Below are positions 41,703 to 50,513 of a DNA stretch of 64,000 nt, piece after piece. Source of the stretch: Actinomadura violacea (GTDB lineage: Bacteria > Actinomycetota > Actinomycetes > Streptosporangiales > Streptosporangiaceae). The translations under genes and the position numbers were made by a program. Below the pieces are notes generated by a model, which made no database searches, was not told the DNA's origin, and saw nothing but the letters and a program-made list of their open reading frames with translations. The DNA is taken from assembly GCF_017573465.1 (NCBI RefSeq), contig NZ_JAGEPF010000037.1:1-64000 (forward strand). The letters run 5' to 3'. Within the stretch, counting starts at the first letter, position 1. Every line of letters starts with the position of its first letter.

Positions 41703-42926
41703 TCAGGGGGCGTCGCGCAGGATCGGGCAGGACATGCAGCGCGGGCCGCCGCGCCCCGTCCCGAGCTCGCTGCCGGTGATCCGGATGACCTCGATCCCCG
41801 ACGCCTCCAGTTGCGCGTTCGTCTCGATGTTGCGCTCGTAGGCAACGCACAGCCGGGGCGCGACGGCGAGGGTGTTGTTCCCGTCGTCCCACTGCTCGCG
41901 CTCGGCGGTCACCGGGTCGAGGCCCGTGTCGATCACCTTGAGCCGGTCCAGGCCCATCGCGTCCGCCGCCGCCTCCAGGAACGGGCGCGGCCCGGCGACC
42001 CGCAGGCCGCCGTCGTCCAGCGTCACCGTGTACGCGGTCAGCGAGTGCGCGACCGGCGGGTACATGACCACGGTGTCGACGTCGACCATCGTGCACACCG
42101 TGTCCAGGTGCATGGTCGCCCGCTCCTGCGCGACCGGCACCGCCAGCACCGTGTGCGCGAGCCCCGCCCCGATCACCTGCCGGGCCAGCCGCTCCACGCC
42201 CGCCGGGGTCGTCCGCTCGCCCGTCCCGACCGCGACCACGCCCGGGCTGAGCAACAGCACGTCGCCGCCCTCCAGGTGCTCCAGCCCCGGCGAGTACACC
42301 GGCTCCACCCCGTCGAAGCGCGGATGGTGCGCGTAGATCAGCCCGGTGAGCTGCGACTCCCGGCGCCGCGCGTCCGTCGCCAGGCTCGTCACCGCCACCC
42401 GGTCGCCGATCCAGACGCTGCTGTCGCGGGTGAACAGCAGGCTCGGCAGCGGATCCACGATGAAGTCGAGCCGGTCCATCAGCCGGTACACCAGGCCGTG
42501 CCCCGACTTCAGCTCCTCGTGCGCCAGGCCCGCGACCAGCGTCTGCGCCAGGTCCTCGGGGTCGAGGTCGCGCAGGTACCCCTCGACGACGCGGCGCAGC
42601 TGGTCGCCGAGCCGCAGGTCGACGATCGCGTCGGCGATCGCCTGCTCGCGCGCCCCCTCGTACTCCAGCGCGTCCTGCAGCAGCTCGGTGACGTACAGCA
42701 CCTCGACGCCGCGCTCCCGCAGCGCCTCGGCGAACGCGTCGTGCTCCTCCTGCGCGCGGCCCACCCACGGGATCGCGTCGAACAGCAGCTTGTCGCTGTT
42801 GCGCGGCGTCAGCCGCTTCAGTTCCGCGCCCGGACGGTGCAGCAGGACCGTCCGCAGCCGCCCGACCTCGCTGGTCACCCGGTGCTCGTGCGCGGCCGGC
42901 GCCGCCGTCCCCGTTGTCTGCGTCAC
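41703..42926 (-). CDS. arcA: arginine deiminase
   Basis: A 407-residue amidinotransferase-fold enzyme that converts arginine to citrulline and ammonia. The catalytic cysteine C397 is in 'GRGGPRCMS', the His/Asp region in '[21 protein letters not shown]', and '[15 protein letters not shown]' plus '[17 protein letters not shown]' are typical of ArcA. The GTG start at 42926 begins the conserved N-terminus ('[25 protein letters not shown]'). No arcB, arcC or antiporter gene is adjacent, so it is not a complete fermentative ADI pathway here; arginine supply control or acid stress is possible. Confidence 0.95.
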   Translation of the reverse strand: MTQTTGTAAPAAHEHRVTSEVGRLRTVLLHRPGAELKRLTPRNSDKLLFDAIPWVGRAQEEHDAFAEALRERGVEVLYVTELLQDALEYEGAREQAIADAIVDLRLGDQLRRVVEGYLRDLDPEDLAQTLVAGLAHEELKSGHGLVYRLMDRLDFIVDPLPSLLFTRDSSVWIGDRVAVTSLATDARRRESQLTGLIYAHHPRFDGVEPVYSPGLEHLEGGDVLLLSPGVVAVGTGERTTPAGVERLARQVIGAGLAHTVLAVPVAQERATMHLDTVCTMVDVDTVVMYPPVAHSLTAYTVTLDDGGLRVAGPRPFLEAAADAMGLDRLKVIDTGLDPVTAEREQWDDGNNTLAVAPRLCVAYERNIETNAQLEASGIEVIRITGSELGTGRGGPRCMSCPILRDAP

Positions 42927-42991
42927 ACCAGAAGTCTAGGTCGGCACATTACGCCGGAGCCGACGGGCCGTTCCTGTGCCACGATCCGAGG

Positions 42992-44296
42992 GTGATACGG
43001 GGGCTTCCGCTGCATTTGACCGCGGCAACACTGCTGCGGGTGTCCGCCGAGGGCGTCGCGACGGCGCTCGTCCTCACCGTCCAGGCCCGCACGGGGCACG
43101 CCGCCACCGCCGGCTACCTGCAGACCGCGATGACGCTGCCGTACGTGATCAGCGGCCCGGTGATCGGGAACGCGCTGGACCGGCTGCCGCGGCCGCGCCG
43201 CCTCGCCGTCCCGCTGGCCCTCGCCTACGCCGCCGCGACCGGGCTGCTGCTGGCGATGGCGGGCGGGTCGCCGCTGGTCCTGGCGCTGTCGGTCGCCGCG
43301 GTGATCGGCTGCACCGAGCCGATCGTCGTGGCGCTGACCGGCCTGCTCCCGCGCTTCGTGCCCGCGGACCGGCTGTCGCGCGCGTACGGGCTGGAGGCGT
43401 CCAGCTACAACGTCGCCGCGATCGTCGGGCCGGGCCTCGCCGCGGGCGTCGCCTCGTTCGCGGGCGGGATGTACGCGGGGACGGCCGTCGTCGCGTGCGC
43501 CGTCGTCGGGCTCTTCGTCCTGCCGCTGCTGCCGTTCGCGGGCCCGGACGCCGAGCCCGCCCCGTCCGCCGAGCCCGCTTCGCCGGCGCAGGAACCCGCG
43601 CCCGCGGCCCGCTCCGCGGTGGCCGCGGAGGCGGGACGGGTCGCCGAGACCGGCAAGGGCGCGCTCGCCGAGCGGGACATCGGCGAGGTCACCGAGGACA
43701 CCCGGGCCGGCCTCGGCGACGTGATCCTCGGCGGGCTGCTCGTGCTCGCGCGCGGGCGGGTGCTGCGCGCGGTGACTGTGGCGACGACGCTCGCGTGGCT
43801 CGGGTTCGGCGGGGTCGTGGTGACGGCGGTGCTGCTCGCCCAGCACGTCGGCGCCCCGGCCAGCGCGGGCGGGCGGCTGCTGGTGGCGATGGCCGTCGGG
43901 TCGCTGCTCGGGTCGCTGGCGTCGAGCCGCTGGCTGACGCCCCGGCACGCCGAACCCGTGCTGGTCGGCGGGCTCGTCGCGTTCGGCGCCGCGCTCGCGT
44001 CGCTGGCGGCGGCACCGTCGGCGGGGTGGGCGATGGCCGCGTTCTGCGCGGCGGGGCTCGCCGAGGGCCCGGTGTTCGCCGCGACGCTGATGCTGCGCCA
44101 GCGCGAGTCGCCGCCGGACCGGCTCGGCCAGGTCAACACCACCGGCGGCAGCCTCAAGATCGGCGCGTCCGCGCTGGGCGCGGCGCTCACCGCCGCGTGC
44201 GCGGACGCGGTCGGCCCGGTCGGCATCGTGCTGGCGATCGCCGGGCTGCAGTTCGCGGGCGCCGGGGCCGGCTGGTTCCTGCTCCGTCCTCGATGA
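42992..44296 (+). CDS. MFS transporter
   Basis: A 434-residue membrane protein with about 12 helices and a long cytoplasmic loop between helices 6 and 7 (about residues 185-245), rich in Ala/Glu/Pro. 'GLEASSYNVAAIVGPGLAAGVASFAGG' and 'GQVNTTGGSLKIGASALGAALTAACAD' are MFS-type helices. The GTG at 42992 lies 6 nt after a -10-like CACGAT and has no separate Shine-Dalgarno site, so a leaderless transcript is likely. The substrate is unknown. It is divergent from arcA across 65 bp, which may point to co-regulation. Confidence 0.85.
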   Translation: MIRGLPLHLTAATLLRVSAEGVATALVLTVQARTGHAATAGYLQTAMTLPYVISGPVIGNALDRLPRPRRLAVPLALAYAAATGLLLAMAGGSPLVLALSVAAVIGCTEPIVVALTGLLPRFVPADRLSRAYGLEASSYNVAAIVGPGLAAGVASFAGGMYAGTAVVACAVVGLFVLPLLPFAGPDAEPAPSAEPASPAQEPAPAARSAVAAEAGRVAETGKGALAERDIGEVTEDTRAGLGDVILGGLLVLARGRVLRAVTVATTLAWLGFGGVVVTAVLLAQHVGAPASAGGRLLVAMAVGSLLGSLASSRWLTPRHAEPVLVGGLVAFGAALASLAAAPSAGWAMAAFCAAGLAEGPVFAATLMLRQRESPPDRLGQVNTTGGSLKIGASALGAALTAACADAVGPVGIVLAIAGLQFAGAGAGWFLLRPR

Positions 44297-44347
44297 CCTC
44301 GTCATATTCCTTGACGGTTATATTCCTGGTGAGGCATATTGAACGAC

Positions 44348-44674
44348 ATGGCAACCGCGGTCTGGCACGCGCTCGCCGACCCCGGCCGGCGGGCCATCCT
44401 CGACCGGCTGCTGCACGGCCCGCGCCCGGTCGGCGACCTGGCCCGCGAATGCGGCCTCAGCCAGCCCGGCACGTCCAAGCACCTGCGCGTGCTGCGCGAG
44501 GCCGGGCTGGTCGACGTCGAGCGGGACGCGCAGCGCCGGCTGTACGCGATCCGGCCCGCCCCGATGGCGGAACTGGACGCCTGGCTCACGCCGTACCGGC
44601 GGTTGTGGAACGCGAGCCTGGACGCGCTGGGCGACCGGCTGGACGCCCGCGCCACCGAGGAGGACGAACCATGA
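44348..44674 (+). CDS. ArsR family winged-helix regulator
   Basis: A 108-residue ArsR/SmtB-type regulator: 'HALADPGRRAILDRLLHGPRPVGDLARECGLSQPGTSKHLRVLREAGLVDVERDAQRRLYAI' (residues 6-67). No cysteine metal site is visible, as in the AHSA1-linked subfamily. TTGACG (44311-44316) and CATATT (44335-44340) with an 18-bp spacer make a good promoter, and the ATG lies 7 nt beyond, so translation is probably leaderless; a TTG at 44339 is an alternative. It overlaps the SRPBCC gene by ATGA, the usual ArsR-SRPBCC pair. Confidence 0.9.
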   Translation: MATAVWHALADPGRRAILDRLLHGPRPVGDLARECGLSQPGTSKHLRVLREAGLVDVERDAQRRLYAIRPAPMAELDAWLTPYRRLWNASLDALGDRLDARATEEDEP

Positions 44675-45192
44675 TCATCAACGATCCCGGCAGCTACCTC
44701 GAGGTCGGCGGGCGCCCGGCCGTCCGCTTCGAGCGGATCTACGAGCATCCGGTGGAACGGGTCTGGCGGCTGGTCAGCGACCCCGCCGAGCTGGCGGGCT
44801 GGTTCCCGTCCCCGAAGATCACCATCGAGCCCGCCGCGGGCGGCGCGATCACCTTCGCCGGCGACCCCGTGATGCCCGAGGCGACGTCCGCCGGCCGCGT
44901 CCTCGCCTACGACCCGCCGCGCCGGTTCGCCTTCAGCTGGGGCGGCGACGAACTGCACTTCGACCTCGAACCGCTGGACGGCGGCCGGACCAGGTTCGTC
45001 CTCACCAACGTGCTCGAGGCCCGCGACACGGCGGCCCGCAACGCGGCCGGCTGGGACGTCTGCCTTGCCGCGCTCGACGCCCTCGCCGAGGACCGCGCCG
45101 CCGAGCAGCCCGCCTGGAAGGCCAAGTACGACGCCTACGTCGCCGCGGGCCTGCCGTCCGGCGCCCCGATCCCCGGCCAGGGCGGCGCCTAG
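44671..45192 (+). CDS. SRPBCC (AHSA1-like) domain protein
   Basis: A 173-residue START/SRPBCC-fold protein: 'AVRFERIYEHPVERVWRLVSDPAELAGWFPSPKITIEPAAGG' (about residues 15-56) and 'FAFSWGGDELHFDLEPLDGGRTRFVLTNVL' are the typical Activator-of-Hsp90-homologue-1-like segments forming a hydrophobic pocket. Its ligand is unknown. The ATG overlaps the ArsR stop (ATGA), and its stop overlaps the convergent reductase gene by 4 nt. ArsR-AHSA1 pairs are common in actinobacteria and are presumed to be autoregulated. Confidence 0.92.
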   Translation: MIINDPGSYLEVGGRPAVRFERIYEHPVERVWRLVSDPAELAGWFPSPKITIEPAAGGAITFAGDPVMPEATSAGRVLAYDPPRRFAFSWGGDELHFDLEPLDGGRTRFVLTNVLEARDTAARNAAGWDVCLAALDALAEDRAAEQPAWKAKYDAYVAAGLPSGAPIPGQGGA

Positions 45193-45758
45193 GACTCCCG
45201 GACGGCCTCGTAGGTGAGGAGCGGCAGGCCGTCGCCGACCATGCGGGTGCTCACCAGCCGCATCGGCTTCTTGCCGACCGTCCCGCCGAAGAGCCGCTCG
45301 CCGGCCCCGAGGACGAACGGGAAGACCAGCAGCCGCAGCTCGTCGGCGAGGTCGTGCTCGATCAGCGCGTGCACGAGCCGGCCGCTGGCGTAGACGACGA
45401 TGTCCCCGTCCACCTTCTCCTTCAGCGTCGAGATCGCGTGGACGGGGTCACCGCCGATGACCGCGGTGTTCTCCCAGGCGAGGTCCTCCAGGGTCGAGGA
45501 CACGACGTGCTTGGGCAGGTCGCGCAGCCGGTCCGCCCACGCGCCGCTCCGCGACGGCCAGCCCTGCGCGACGAAGTACTCGTAGCTGCGCCGTCCCATG
45601 AGCAGCGCCTCGGCGCCCATCGCCTCCTCCGCCTCGGCCTGCGCCCACGCGGCGCGGTCCTCGTCCCGCATCCAGGCGAACCAGCCGTCCGCCCCTTCGT
45701 CCCCGAGCTCGATGACCCCGTCGAGCGAGATGTTCTCGCTGATGACGATCCTTCCCAT
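45189..45758 (-). CDS. dihydrofolate reductase/RibD C-terminal-domain family protein
   Basis: A 189-residue DHFR-fold reductase of the RibD_C type: 'IVISENISLDGVIE' (residues 4-17), 'LLMGRRSYEYF' (about 53-63), 'HVVSSTLEDLAWENTAVIGGD' and 'IVVYASGRLVHALIEHDLADELRLLVFPFVLGAGERLFGG' (about 119-160), the usual NADPH-binding segments. These stand-alone proteins are of uncertain substrate and are not true folate enzymes. The ATG at 45758 has AGAAGGA upstream. It is divergent from a sigma factor gene, a layout common for this family. Confidence 0.9.
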   Translation of the reverse strand: MGRIVISENISLDGVIELGDEGADGWFAWMRDEDRAAWAQAEAEEAMGAEALLMGRRSYEYFVAQGWPSRSGAWADRLRDLPKHVVSSTLEDLAWENTAVIGGDPVHAISTLKEKVDGDIVVYASGRLVHALIEHDLADELRLLVFPFVLGAGERLFGGTVGKKPMRLVSTRMVGDGLPLLTYEAVRES

Positions 45759-45909
45759 GGTCCTTCTCCCATCGGTGTCGTGGCTTTCACCCATGGAGAT
45801 GCCGCGGCGCCGGAAAAAGGGGCGGCCGCCGAGCGCCCCCTTCAGGCCGCGGCCGGCGTCCGTACAGGATGGGAAGCGAACGGACGAGCGGGAGAGGCGG
45901 CGAACGCGG

Positions 45910-46929
45910 ATGGCGACCGACCTGATCACGAGGGCGAGGGCCGGGGACGGCGAGGCGTTCCGCGAACTGACCGAGCCGCACCGCAGGGAGCTGCAGGTGC
46001 ACTGCTACCGGATGCTCGGGTCGTTCCAGGACGCCGAGGACGCCCTCCAGGACGCCCTCCTCGACGCCTGGCGCGGGCTCCCCGGGTTCGACGGCCGCGC
46101 CTCGGTCCGCACCTGGCTCTACCGGATCGCCACGAACCGGTGCCTGAGCACCCTCCGGTCGGCCGCCCGGCGCCCGGCCAAGGCCTGGGACATCCCGGGC
46201 GTCGAGCCGCCCGAACCGACCCGGCTCGGCGAGATCGTGTGGCTGGAGCCGTTCCCCGACGCGCTGCTCGACGGCGCGCCCCCGGTGCCGCTCGGCCCCG
46301 AGGCCCGCTACGAGCGGACCGAGTCCGTCTCGCTGGCCTTCGTGACCGCGCTCCAGGCCCTGCCGCCCCGCCAGCTCGCCGTCCTCGTCCTGCGCGACGT
46401 CCTCGGATTCCACGCCGACGAGGTCGCCGGGATGCTGGACACGACCGTCGACTCGGTCAAGAGCGCCCTCAAGCGGGCGCGCGCCGGCCTGCGGGACCGG
46501 CGGCCCGCGCTCACCGCCGCCGAACCGCCGCCCGCCCCCGGCTCGCCCGCCGAGAACGCCGTCGTGGCGGACTTCGTCCGCGCCTGGGAGGCCGCCGACA
46601 TCGGCGCGCTGGTGGCGCTGCTGACCGACGACGCGTTCGTGTCGATGCCGCCGCTGCCCTTCGAGTACGAGGGCCGGGACGTCGTGGCGGGCTTCTGCGC
46701 CGGGCTGTTCGACGCGGGCCGCAGGTTCGAGCTCGTGCCGACCCGCGCCAACGGACAGCCGGCGTTCGGCAGCTACCTGCGCTCTCCGACCGGGGCCCGG
46801 CACGGGACCGGCCTGTACGTCCTCACCCTCGCGGGCGCCCGGATCCGCGCCATGACCCGCTTCGAGAACGGCGTGCTCCCCTCGTTCGGCCTGCCGCGCT
46901 CGCTCCCCGCCCGTCGGCCCCGCGAGTAG
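45910..46929 (+). CDS. ECF sigma factor with C-terminal SnoaL-like domain (SigJ/SigG type)
   Basis: A 339-residue sigma factor: region 2 (about residues 8-75, 'YRMLGSFQDAEDALQDALLDAWRGLPGFDGRASVRTWLYRIATNRCLSTLRS'), region 4 (about 140-195, 'LPPRQLAVLVLRDVLGFHADEVAGMLDTTVDSVKSALKRARAGL') and a C-terminal SnoaL/NTF2-like domain (about 215-325). In the SigG/ECF41-like groups this fused domain modulates activity in place of a separate anti-sigma factor. The frame fits ATG 45910. The divergent RibD-like gene may be its target. Redox or stress control is possible but not shown. Confidence 0.93.
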   Translation: MATDLITRARAGDGEAFRELTEPHRRELQVHCYRMLGSFQDAEDALQDALLDAWRGLPGFDGRASVRTWLYRIATNRCLSTLRSAARRPAKAWDIPGVEPPEPTRLGEIVWLEPFPDALLDGAPPVPLGPEARYERTESVSLAFVTALQALPPRQLAVLVLRDVLGFHADEVAGMLDTTVDSVKSALKRARAGLRDRRPALTAAEPPPAPGSPAENAVVADFVRAWEAADIGALVALLTDDAFVSMPPLPFEYEGRDVVAGFCAGLFDAGRRFELVPTRANGQPAFGSYLRSPTGARHGTGLYVLTLAGARIRAMTRFENGVLPSFGLPRSLPARRPRE

Positions 46930-46940
46930 CCGCGCCCGGC

Positions 46941-47825
46941 TCAGCGCGACGCCGGCGCGGCCCGGGGAGCGAGCAGGGCGCGGCGGTCCGCCCAGGCGGT
47001 GAGCGAGGCGGCGATGACGTCCGGACGGTCCTCCGGGGCGTGGTGGCCGGACGGGCCGCCGTGCTCGATCTCCAGGTTCGCGATGTTCTCCGCGCACCAC
47101 CCGGCCACCTCGGGGGTGATCGCCAGCGTCGGGGACGAGTCGAACGTGATCAGCAGCTTCGGGACGTCGTCGCTGGTGGCGAGCCATTCGTCGTAGGCCT
47201 CGACCCGCGCGACCACGTCGGCGGGCTCGCCCTCGACCGGCATCGACCGCGCCCACTGCAGGATCGGGCGGCGGCTCTCCGGCGTGGGGTACGGCTCCAG
47301 GTAGGCCCGGATCTCGTCGTCGGCGAGCGGGGCCAGGACGCCGCCGGTGAACGCCGTCCTCACGAAGAAGTCCGTTCCGAGCACCAGCTCCTCGCCCTCG
47401 GGTCCGCGGATCTTCGCGGTGCGGGCGCGCGGTGCCTCGCCCAGCTCGTCCCAGGTCATGGGCTTGACGATCGTCTCGAAGAAGGCGACGCCGCGCACCC
47501 GTCCGGGATGCCGCGCGGCCCGGTCGAACGCCAGCGCGCCGCCCCAGTCATGGCCGACCAGCACGACGTCGTCCAGGCCCAGCGCGTCGAACCAGGCGTC
47601 CAGGTAGCGGGCGTGGTCGTCGAACCGGTAGGGCACGTCGGGCTTGCCCGAGCGGCCCATCCCGATGAGGTCGGGAGCGAGCAGCCGCCCGCCCCCGCCC
47701 ATCGCGGGCAGCACCTGCCGCCACAGGCGCGACGAGCCGGGATTCCCGTGCAGGAACACGACGGGCGCCCCGTCCCCGACCTCCTCGTAGTACATCGTCG
47801 ACCCGAGCACATCGACCACCGGCAT
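46941..47825 (-). CDS. haloalkane dehalogenase-like alpha/beta hydrolase
   Basis: A 294-residue alpha/beta hydrolase: oxyanion motif HGNPGSS (residues 26-32), nucleophile elbow with D93 in 'LVGHDWGGALAF', and a histidine in 'HHAPEDRP' near residue 266. An aspartate nucleophile in GHDWGG together with N28 and W94 is the haloalkane dehalogenase signature, so hydrolytic dehalogenation is plausible. Epoxide hydrolases share the Asp, but the HGNP and W pattern favours dehalogenase. The operators upstream (47844-47899) suggest repression by an unlinked regulator. Confidence 0.88.
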   Translation of the reverse strand: MPVVDVLGSTMYYEEVGDGAPVVFLHGNPGSSRLWRQVLPAMGGGGRLLAPDLIGMGRSGKPDVPYRFDDHARYLDAWFDALGLDDVVLVGHDWGGALAFDRAARHPGRVRGVAFFETIVKPMTWDELGEAPRARTAKIRGPEGEELVLGTDFFVRTAFTGGVLAPLADDEIRAYLEPYPTPESRRPILQWARSMPVEGEPADVVARVEAYDEWLATSDDVPKLLITFDSSPTLAITPEVAGWCAENIANLEIEHGGPSGHHAPEDRPDVIAASLTAWADRRALLAPRAAPASR

Positions 47826-47843
47826 GGCGTCCTCCTCATTTCA

Positions 47844-47899
47844 TTGGCATAACCAACGTTGGTCATGCCAACAAAGTACAGCGTTGGTTATGCCAACGC
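47844..47899. promoter_or_regulatory. triple operator upstream of dehalogenase-like gene
   Basis: Three copies of a 13-bp element: TTGGCATAACCAA (47844-47856), TTGGTCATGCCAA (47859-47871) and TTGGTTATGCCAA (47884-47896). The first two form a 28-bp near-perfect palindrome; the third sits in a larger one with GCGTTGG/CCAACGC arms (47881-47899). They resemble TetR or MarR sites, but the regulator is not encoded next to them. Confidence 0.75.
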
Positions 47900-48214
47900 A
47901 ATGCCGTCAGAGGCGTGAGCGCGGCGCGGAAAATCGGTCGACTTCGGCTGATGTGCTCCGTACTGTGCGGAGCATGTTCTTCGCGGCCGGCACCCGGACG
48001 CTCGCAGGCGACAGCCTGCTGAGCGCGGTGCCGGCTGCCTTCCTTTCGGCAGCGGCAGCAGCGACCGTCGACGACGGCGTCCGACGCTGACCCCTCTCCG
48101 TCCTGCCTCCGGAGAACCAGCGGAGGGGGGTGGTCCAGGCGAACGCGGCAGGCCCGGCATGGGCCCGTGCCACGCGGGTTCTCACGTTCGGATCATCGTG
48201 AGGACGGCAAGATC
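47900..48214. other. region without a gene upstream of tuf
   Basis: No convincing CDS. A 38-codon frame from ATG 47974 lacks support. Two hairpins, GCAGGC-GACA-GCCTGC (48004-48019) and GCTGCC-TTCCTTTC-GGCAGC (48034-48053), may be leader structures or part of the EF-Tu paralogue promoter region. Confidence 0.4.
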
Positions 48215-49399
48215 ATGGCGAAGAAGTTGTACGAGCGGGACAAGCCGCACCTGAACATCGGCACGATGGGGCACGTCGACCACGGCAAGACGACCCTCAC
48301 CGCGGCGATCACCAAGGTGCTGGCCGAGCGCGGGCTGGCGTCCGCCGTGCCGTTCGAGGGCATCGACCGCGCCCCCGAGGAGCGCGACCGCGGCATCACC
48401 ATCAACATCGCGCACGTCCAGTACTCCACCGCGACCAGGCATTACGCGCACATCGACATGCCCGGCCACGCCGACTTCGTGAAGAACATGATCACGGGGG
48501 CGGCGCAGGTGGACGGGGCGGTCCTCGTCGTCTCGGCGCAGGACGGCGCGATGCCGCAGACGCGGGAGCACATCGTGCTGGCGCACCAGGTCGGCGTGCG
48601 GCACGTCGTCGTCGCGCTGAACAAGGCCGACATGGTCGAGGACACCGAGCTGCTCGACCTCGTCGAGCTGGAGGTGCGCGAGCTGCTCGGCGAGTACGGG
48701 TTCCCCGGCGACGAGGTGCCGGTGGTGCGGGTGTCCGGGCTGAAGGCCCTGGAGGGCGACCCGTACTGGACGGCCCGGATCGGCGACCTGCTCGACGCGA
48801 TCGACGCGTACGTGCCGGTACCGGACCGGGTGCTCGACAAGCCGTTCCTCATGCCGGTGGAGGGCGTGCTCACCATCACCGGGCGCGGCACGGTCGTGAC
48901 CGGCGTGGTGGCGCAGGGCTCGGTCCGGGTCGGGGACGCGGTGGAGGTCGTCGGGCTCGGCGAGTCGTTCGGCACGGTCGCGACGGGGCTGGAGACGTTC
49001 GGCCAGTCGATGGACCACGCCGAGGCGGGCGACAACACCGCGGTGCTGCTGCGCGGCGTGCGGCGCGACCAGGTGCGGCGCGGCCAGGTGGTCGCGGCGC
49101 CGGGCGCGATCCGCCCGCACACCCGGTTCCGGGCGCGGGTCCGGGTGCTGACGGCGGCGGAGGGCGGCCGGAGCGGGCCGTTCTTCCACGGGTACCGGCC
49201 GCAGTTCCACTTCCGCACGACGGACGTGGTCGGCGGCGTGGACCTCGGCGGTGAGGGCGGCATGGCGATGCCGGGCGACTCCGTCGAGATGGCCGTCGAG
49301 CTCGGCCGGCCCGTCGCGATGAGCGAGGGGCTCGGGTTCGCGATCCGGGAGGGCGGCCGGACGGTCGGCGCCGGGACGGTCGTGGAGCTGCTCGGCTAG
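48215..49399 (+). CDS. tuf: divergent elongation factor Tu paralogue
   Basis: A 394-residue EF-Tu. G1 is GHVDHGKT (residues 19-26), switch I has '[20 protein letters not shown]', G3 is D81-M-P-G-H85 and G4 is NKAD (136-139). Domains 2 and 3 are full length and the C-terminus '[20 protein letters not shown]' is normal. Compared with housekeeping EF-Tu it is divergent: switch residues EERDR, Met in DMPGH instead of the usual Cys, and 'MGHVDHG'. No rpsL-rpsG-fusA genes are adjacent. Like tuf3 of Streptomyces it may be stress-induced or give antibiotic-tolerant translation. The ATG lacks an obvious strong Shine-Dalgarno site; GAGGAC precedes by 11 nt. Confidence 0.93.
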   Translation: MAKKLYERDKPHLNIGTMGHVDHGKTTLTAAITKVLAERGLASAVPFEGIDRAPEERDRGITINIAHVQYSTATRHYAHIDMPGHADFVKNMITGAAQVDGAVLVVSAQDGAMPQTREHIVLAHQVGVRHVVVALNKADMVEDTELLDLVELEVRELLGEYGFPGDEVPVVRVSGLKALEGDPYWTARIGDLLDAIDAYVPVPDRVLDKPFLMPVEGVLTITGRGTVVTGVVAQGSVRVGDAVEVVGLGESFGTVATGLETFGQSMDHAEAGDNTAVLLRGVRRDQVRRGQVVAAPGAIRPHTRFRARVRVLTAAEGGRSGPFFHGYRPQFHFRTTDVVGGVDLGGEGGMAMPGDSVEMAVELGRPVAMSEGLGFAIREGGRTVGAGTVVELLG

Positions 49400-49408
49400 G
49401 GCGGCGGA

Positions 49409-49454
49409 GGAGGGGTCCGGCGGGCCGGTGACGGCCCGCCGGGCCCCTCCTTTT
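49409..49454 (+). terminator. intrinsic terminator of tuf
   Basis: A 19-bp stem (49409-49427 with 49432-49450) closed by a GTGA loop, one G-T pair, followed by TTTTG. One of the clearest rho-independent terminators of the window. Confidence 0.9.
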
Positions 49455-49610
49455 GTCGACTTGTCGTTTCTTGATCACGTCCTTGCTTCGGGGCGTCCGG
49501 AATTGCGGCCCGAAGCGTGACCGGACGATCGCGAATCGCTGGCGGACAAGATCGCGATGTGGTGGGATCTCTCCCAACAACCCCGCTGATTTCCCCCTGA
49601 TGGAGAACGT

Positions 49611-50513
49611 GTGCGAGCCCCCCGCGCTCTGATTCCCCTGCTCTCGGTCTGCGGAGCCGCCGCCGTCGTCACGGCCGCGGGCGTCGGCGCCGATATCGAC
49701 GGACTTCCGGGCGGCGGCCCGGCGCACGCGGACGGCGCCGTCCGCAAGCCGCCCCCCAAAGCGACGGTCACCGCGCTGACCTGGAACGTCTGCGGCACCG
49801 CGGAGCCCGGCTGCCCGCTCGGCGCCCGTCCCGCGGAGCTCGCCAAGCGGGTCGCCGACCAGCTGCACACCACCGAGGTCGGCGGGCGCAAGGTCCGCGC
49901 GAACGCCGCGTTCCTCCAGGAGATCTGCTCGGGGCAGGTGGAGGCGCTGAAGAAGGCGTCCTGGTTCGCGTCGTGGAGCTGGGAGTTCGCCGCGTACCCG
50001 GACGGCCGGGCCTGCGCCGGCAACCAGGGGAGGCCCGGTGTCGCGATCGGCGCGCGCGCGGCGCTGACCGGTGCGCGCCCGACGCGGCTGCCGTCGCCGT
50101 CCGGGAACCGGCGCGTCGCCCTGTGCGGTGAGGCCGCGGCGTGGCGGACGCGCCTGTGCGTCACGCAGTTCAGCTCGCCCGCCGAGGACCCGCAGGGCGA
50201 ATGGCGCCGCAAGCAGGCCCGCGCCTACGCCGACCTTGCGGGCACGGGCACGCGCGTCATCGCGGGCGGCGACCTCGCGGCGACGCCGGAGAACGCGGCG
50301 CTCGACCCGCTGTACCGCGCCTACGCCGAGTGCGACCAGTCCGGGACGGCGCGCACCGGCGGGAAGACCCTCCAGGACTGGAAGGGCACCGCCCTGGAGA
50401 AGGACGACTACCTGTTCATCACCAAGTCCGCCACGGCCTCCTGCTCCGTTCCGGCGAGCGCCACCAAGGCGTCGGATCACCGCCCCCTCTCGGCGGTGAT
50501 CCGCTTCCGCTAG
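49611..50513 (+). CDS. secreted endonuclease/exonuclease/phosphatase family protein
   Basis: A 300-residue exported protein with a signal peptide (about residues 1-41, ending near PAHA) and an EEP fold: 'LTWNVCG' (about 57-63), 'AFLQEIC' (about 100-106, metal-binding Glu), 'VIAGGDLAAT' (about 216-225) and the catalytic 'SDHRPLSAV' (about 288-296). The family includes nucleases, phosphatases and sphingomyelinases; the exact substrate is not clear. The GTG at 49611 has GGAG upstream. It converges with the acyl-CoA ligase gene, overlapping it by 4 nt. Confidence 0.88.
   Translation: MRAPRALIPLLSVCGAAAVVTAAGVGADIDGLPGGGPAHADGAVRKPPPKATVTALTWNVCGTAEPGCPLGARPAELAKRVADQLHTTEVGGRKVRANAAFLQEICSGQVEALKKASWFASWSWEFAAYPDGRACAGNQGRPGVAIGARAALTGARPTRLPSPSGNRRVALCGEAAAWRTRLCVTQFSSPAEDPQGEWRRKQARAYADLAGTGTRVIAGGDLAATPENAALDPLYRAYAECDQSGTARTGGKTLQDWKGTALEKDDYLFITKSATASCSVPASATKASDHRPLSAVIRFR

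Noticed and set aside
47974-48090. A 38-codon frame upstream of tuf
   Set aside because: No ribosome site or similarity; the sequence is better explained by two hairpins.
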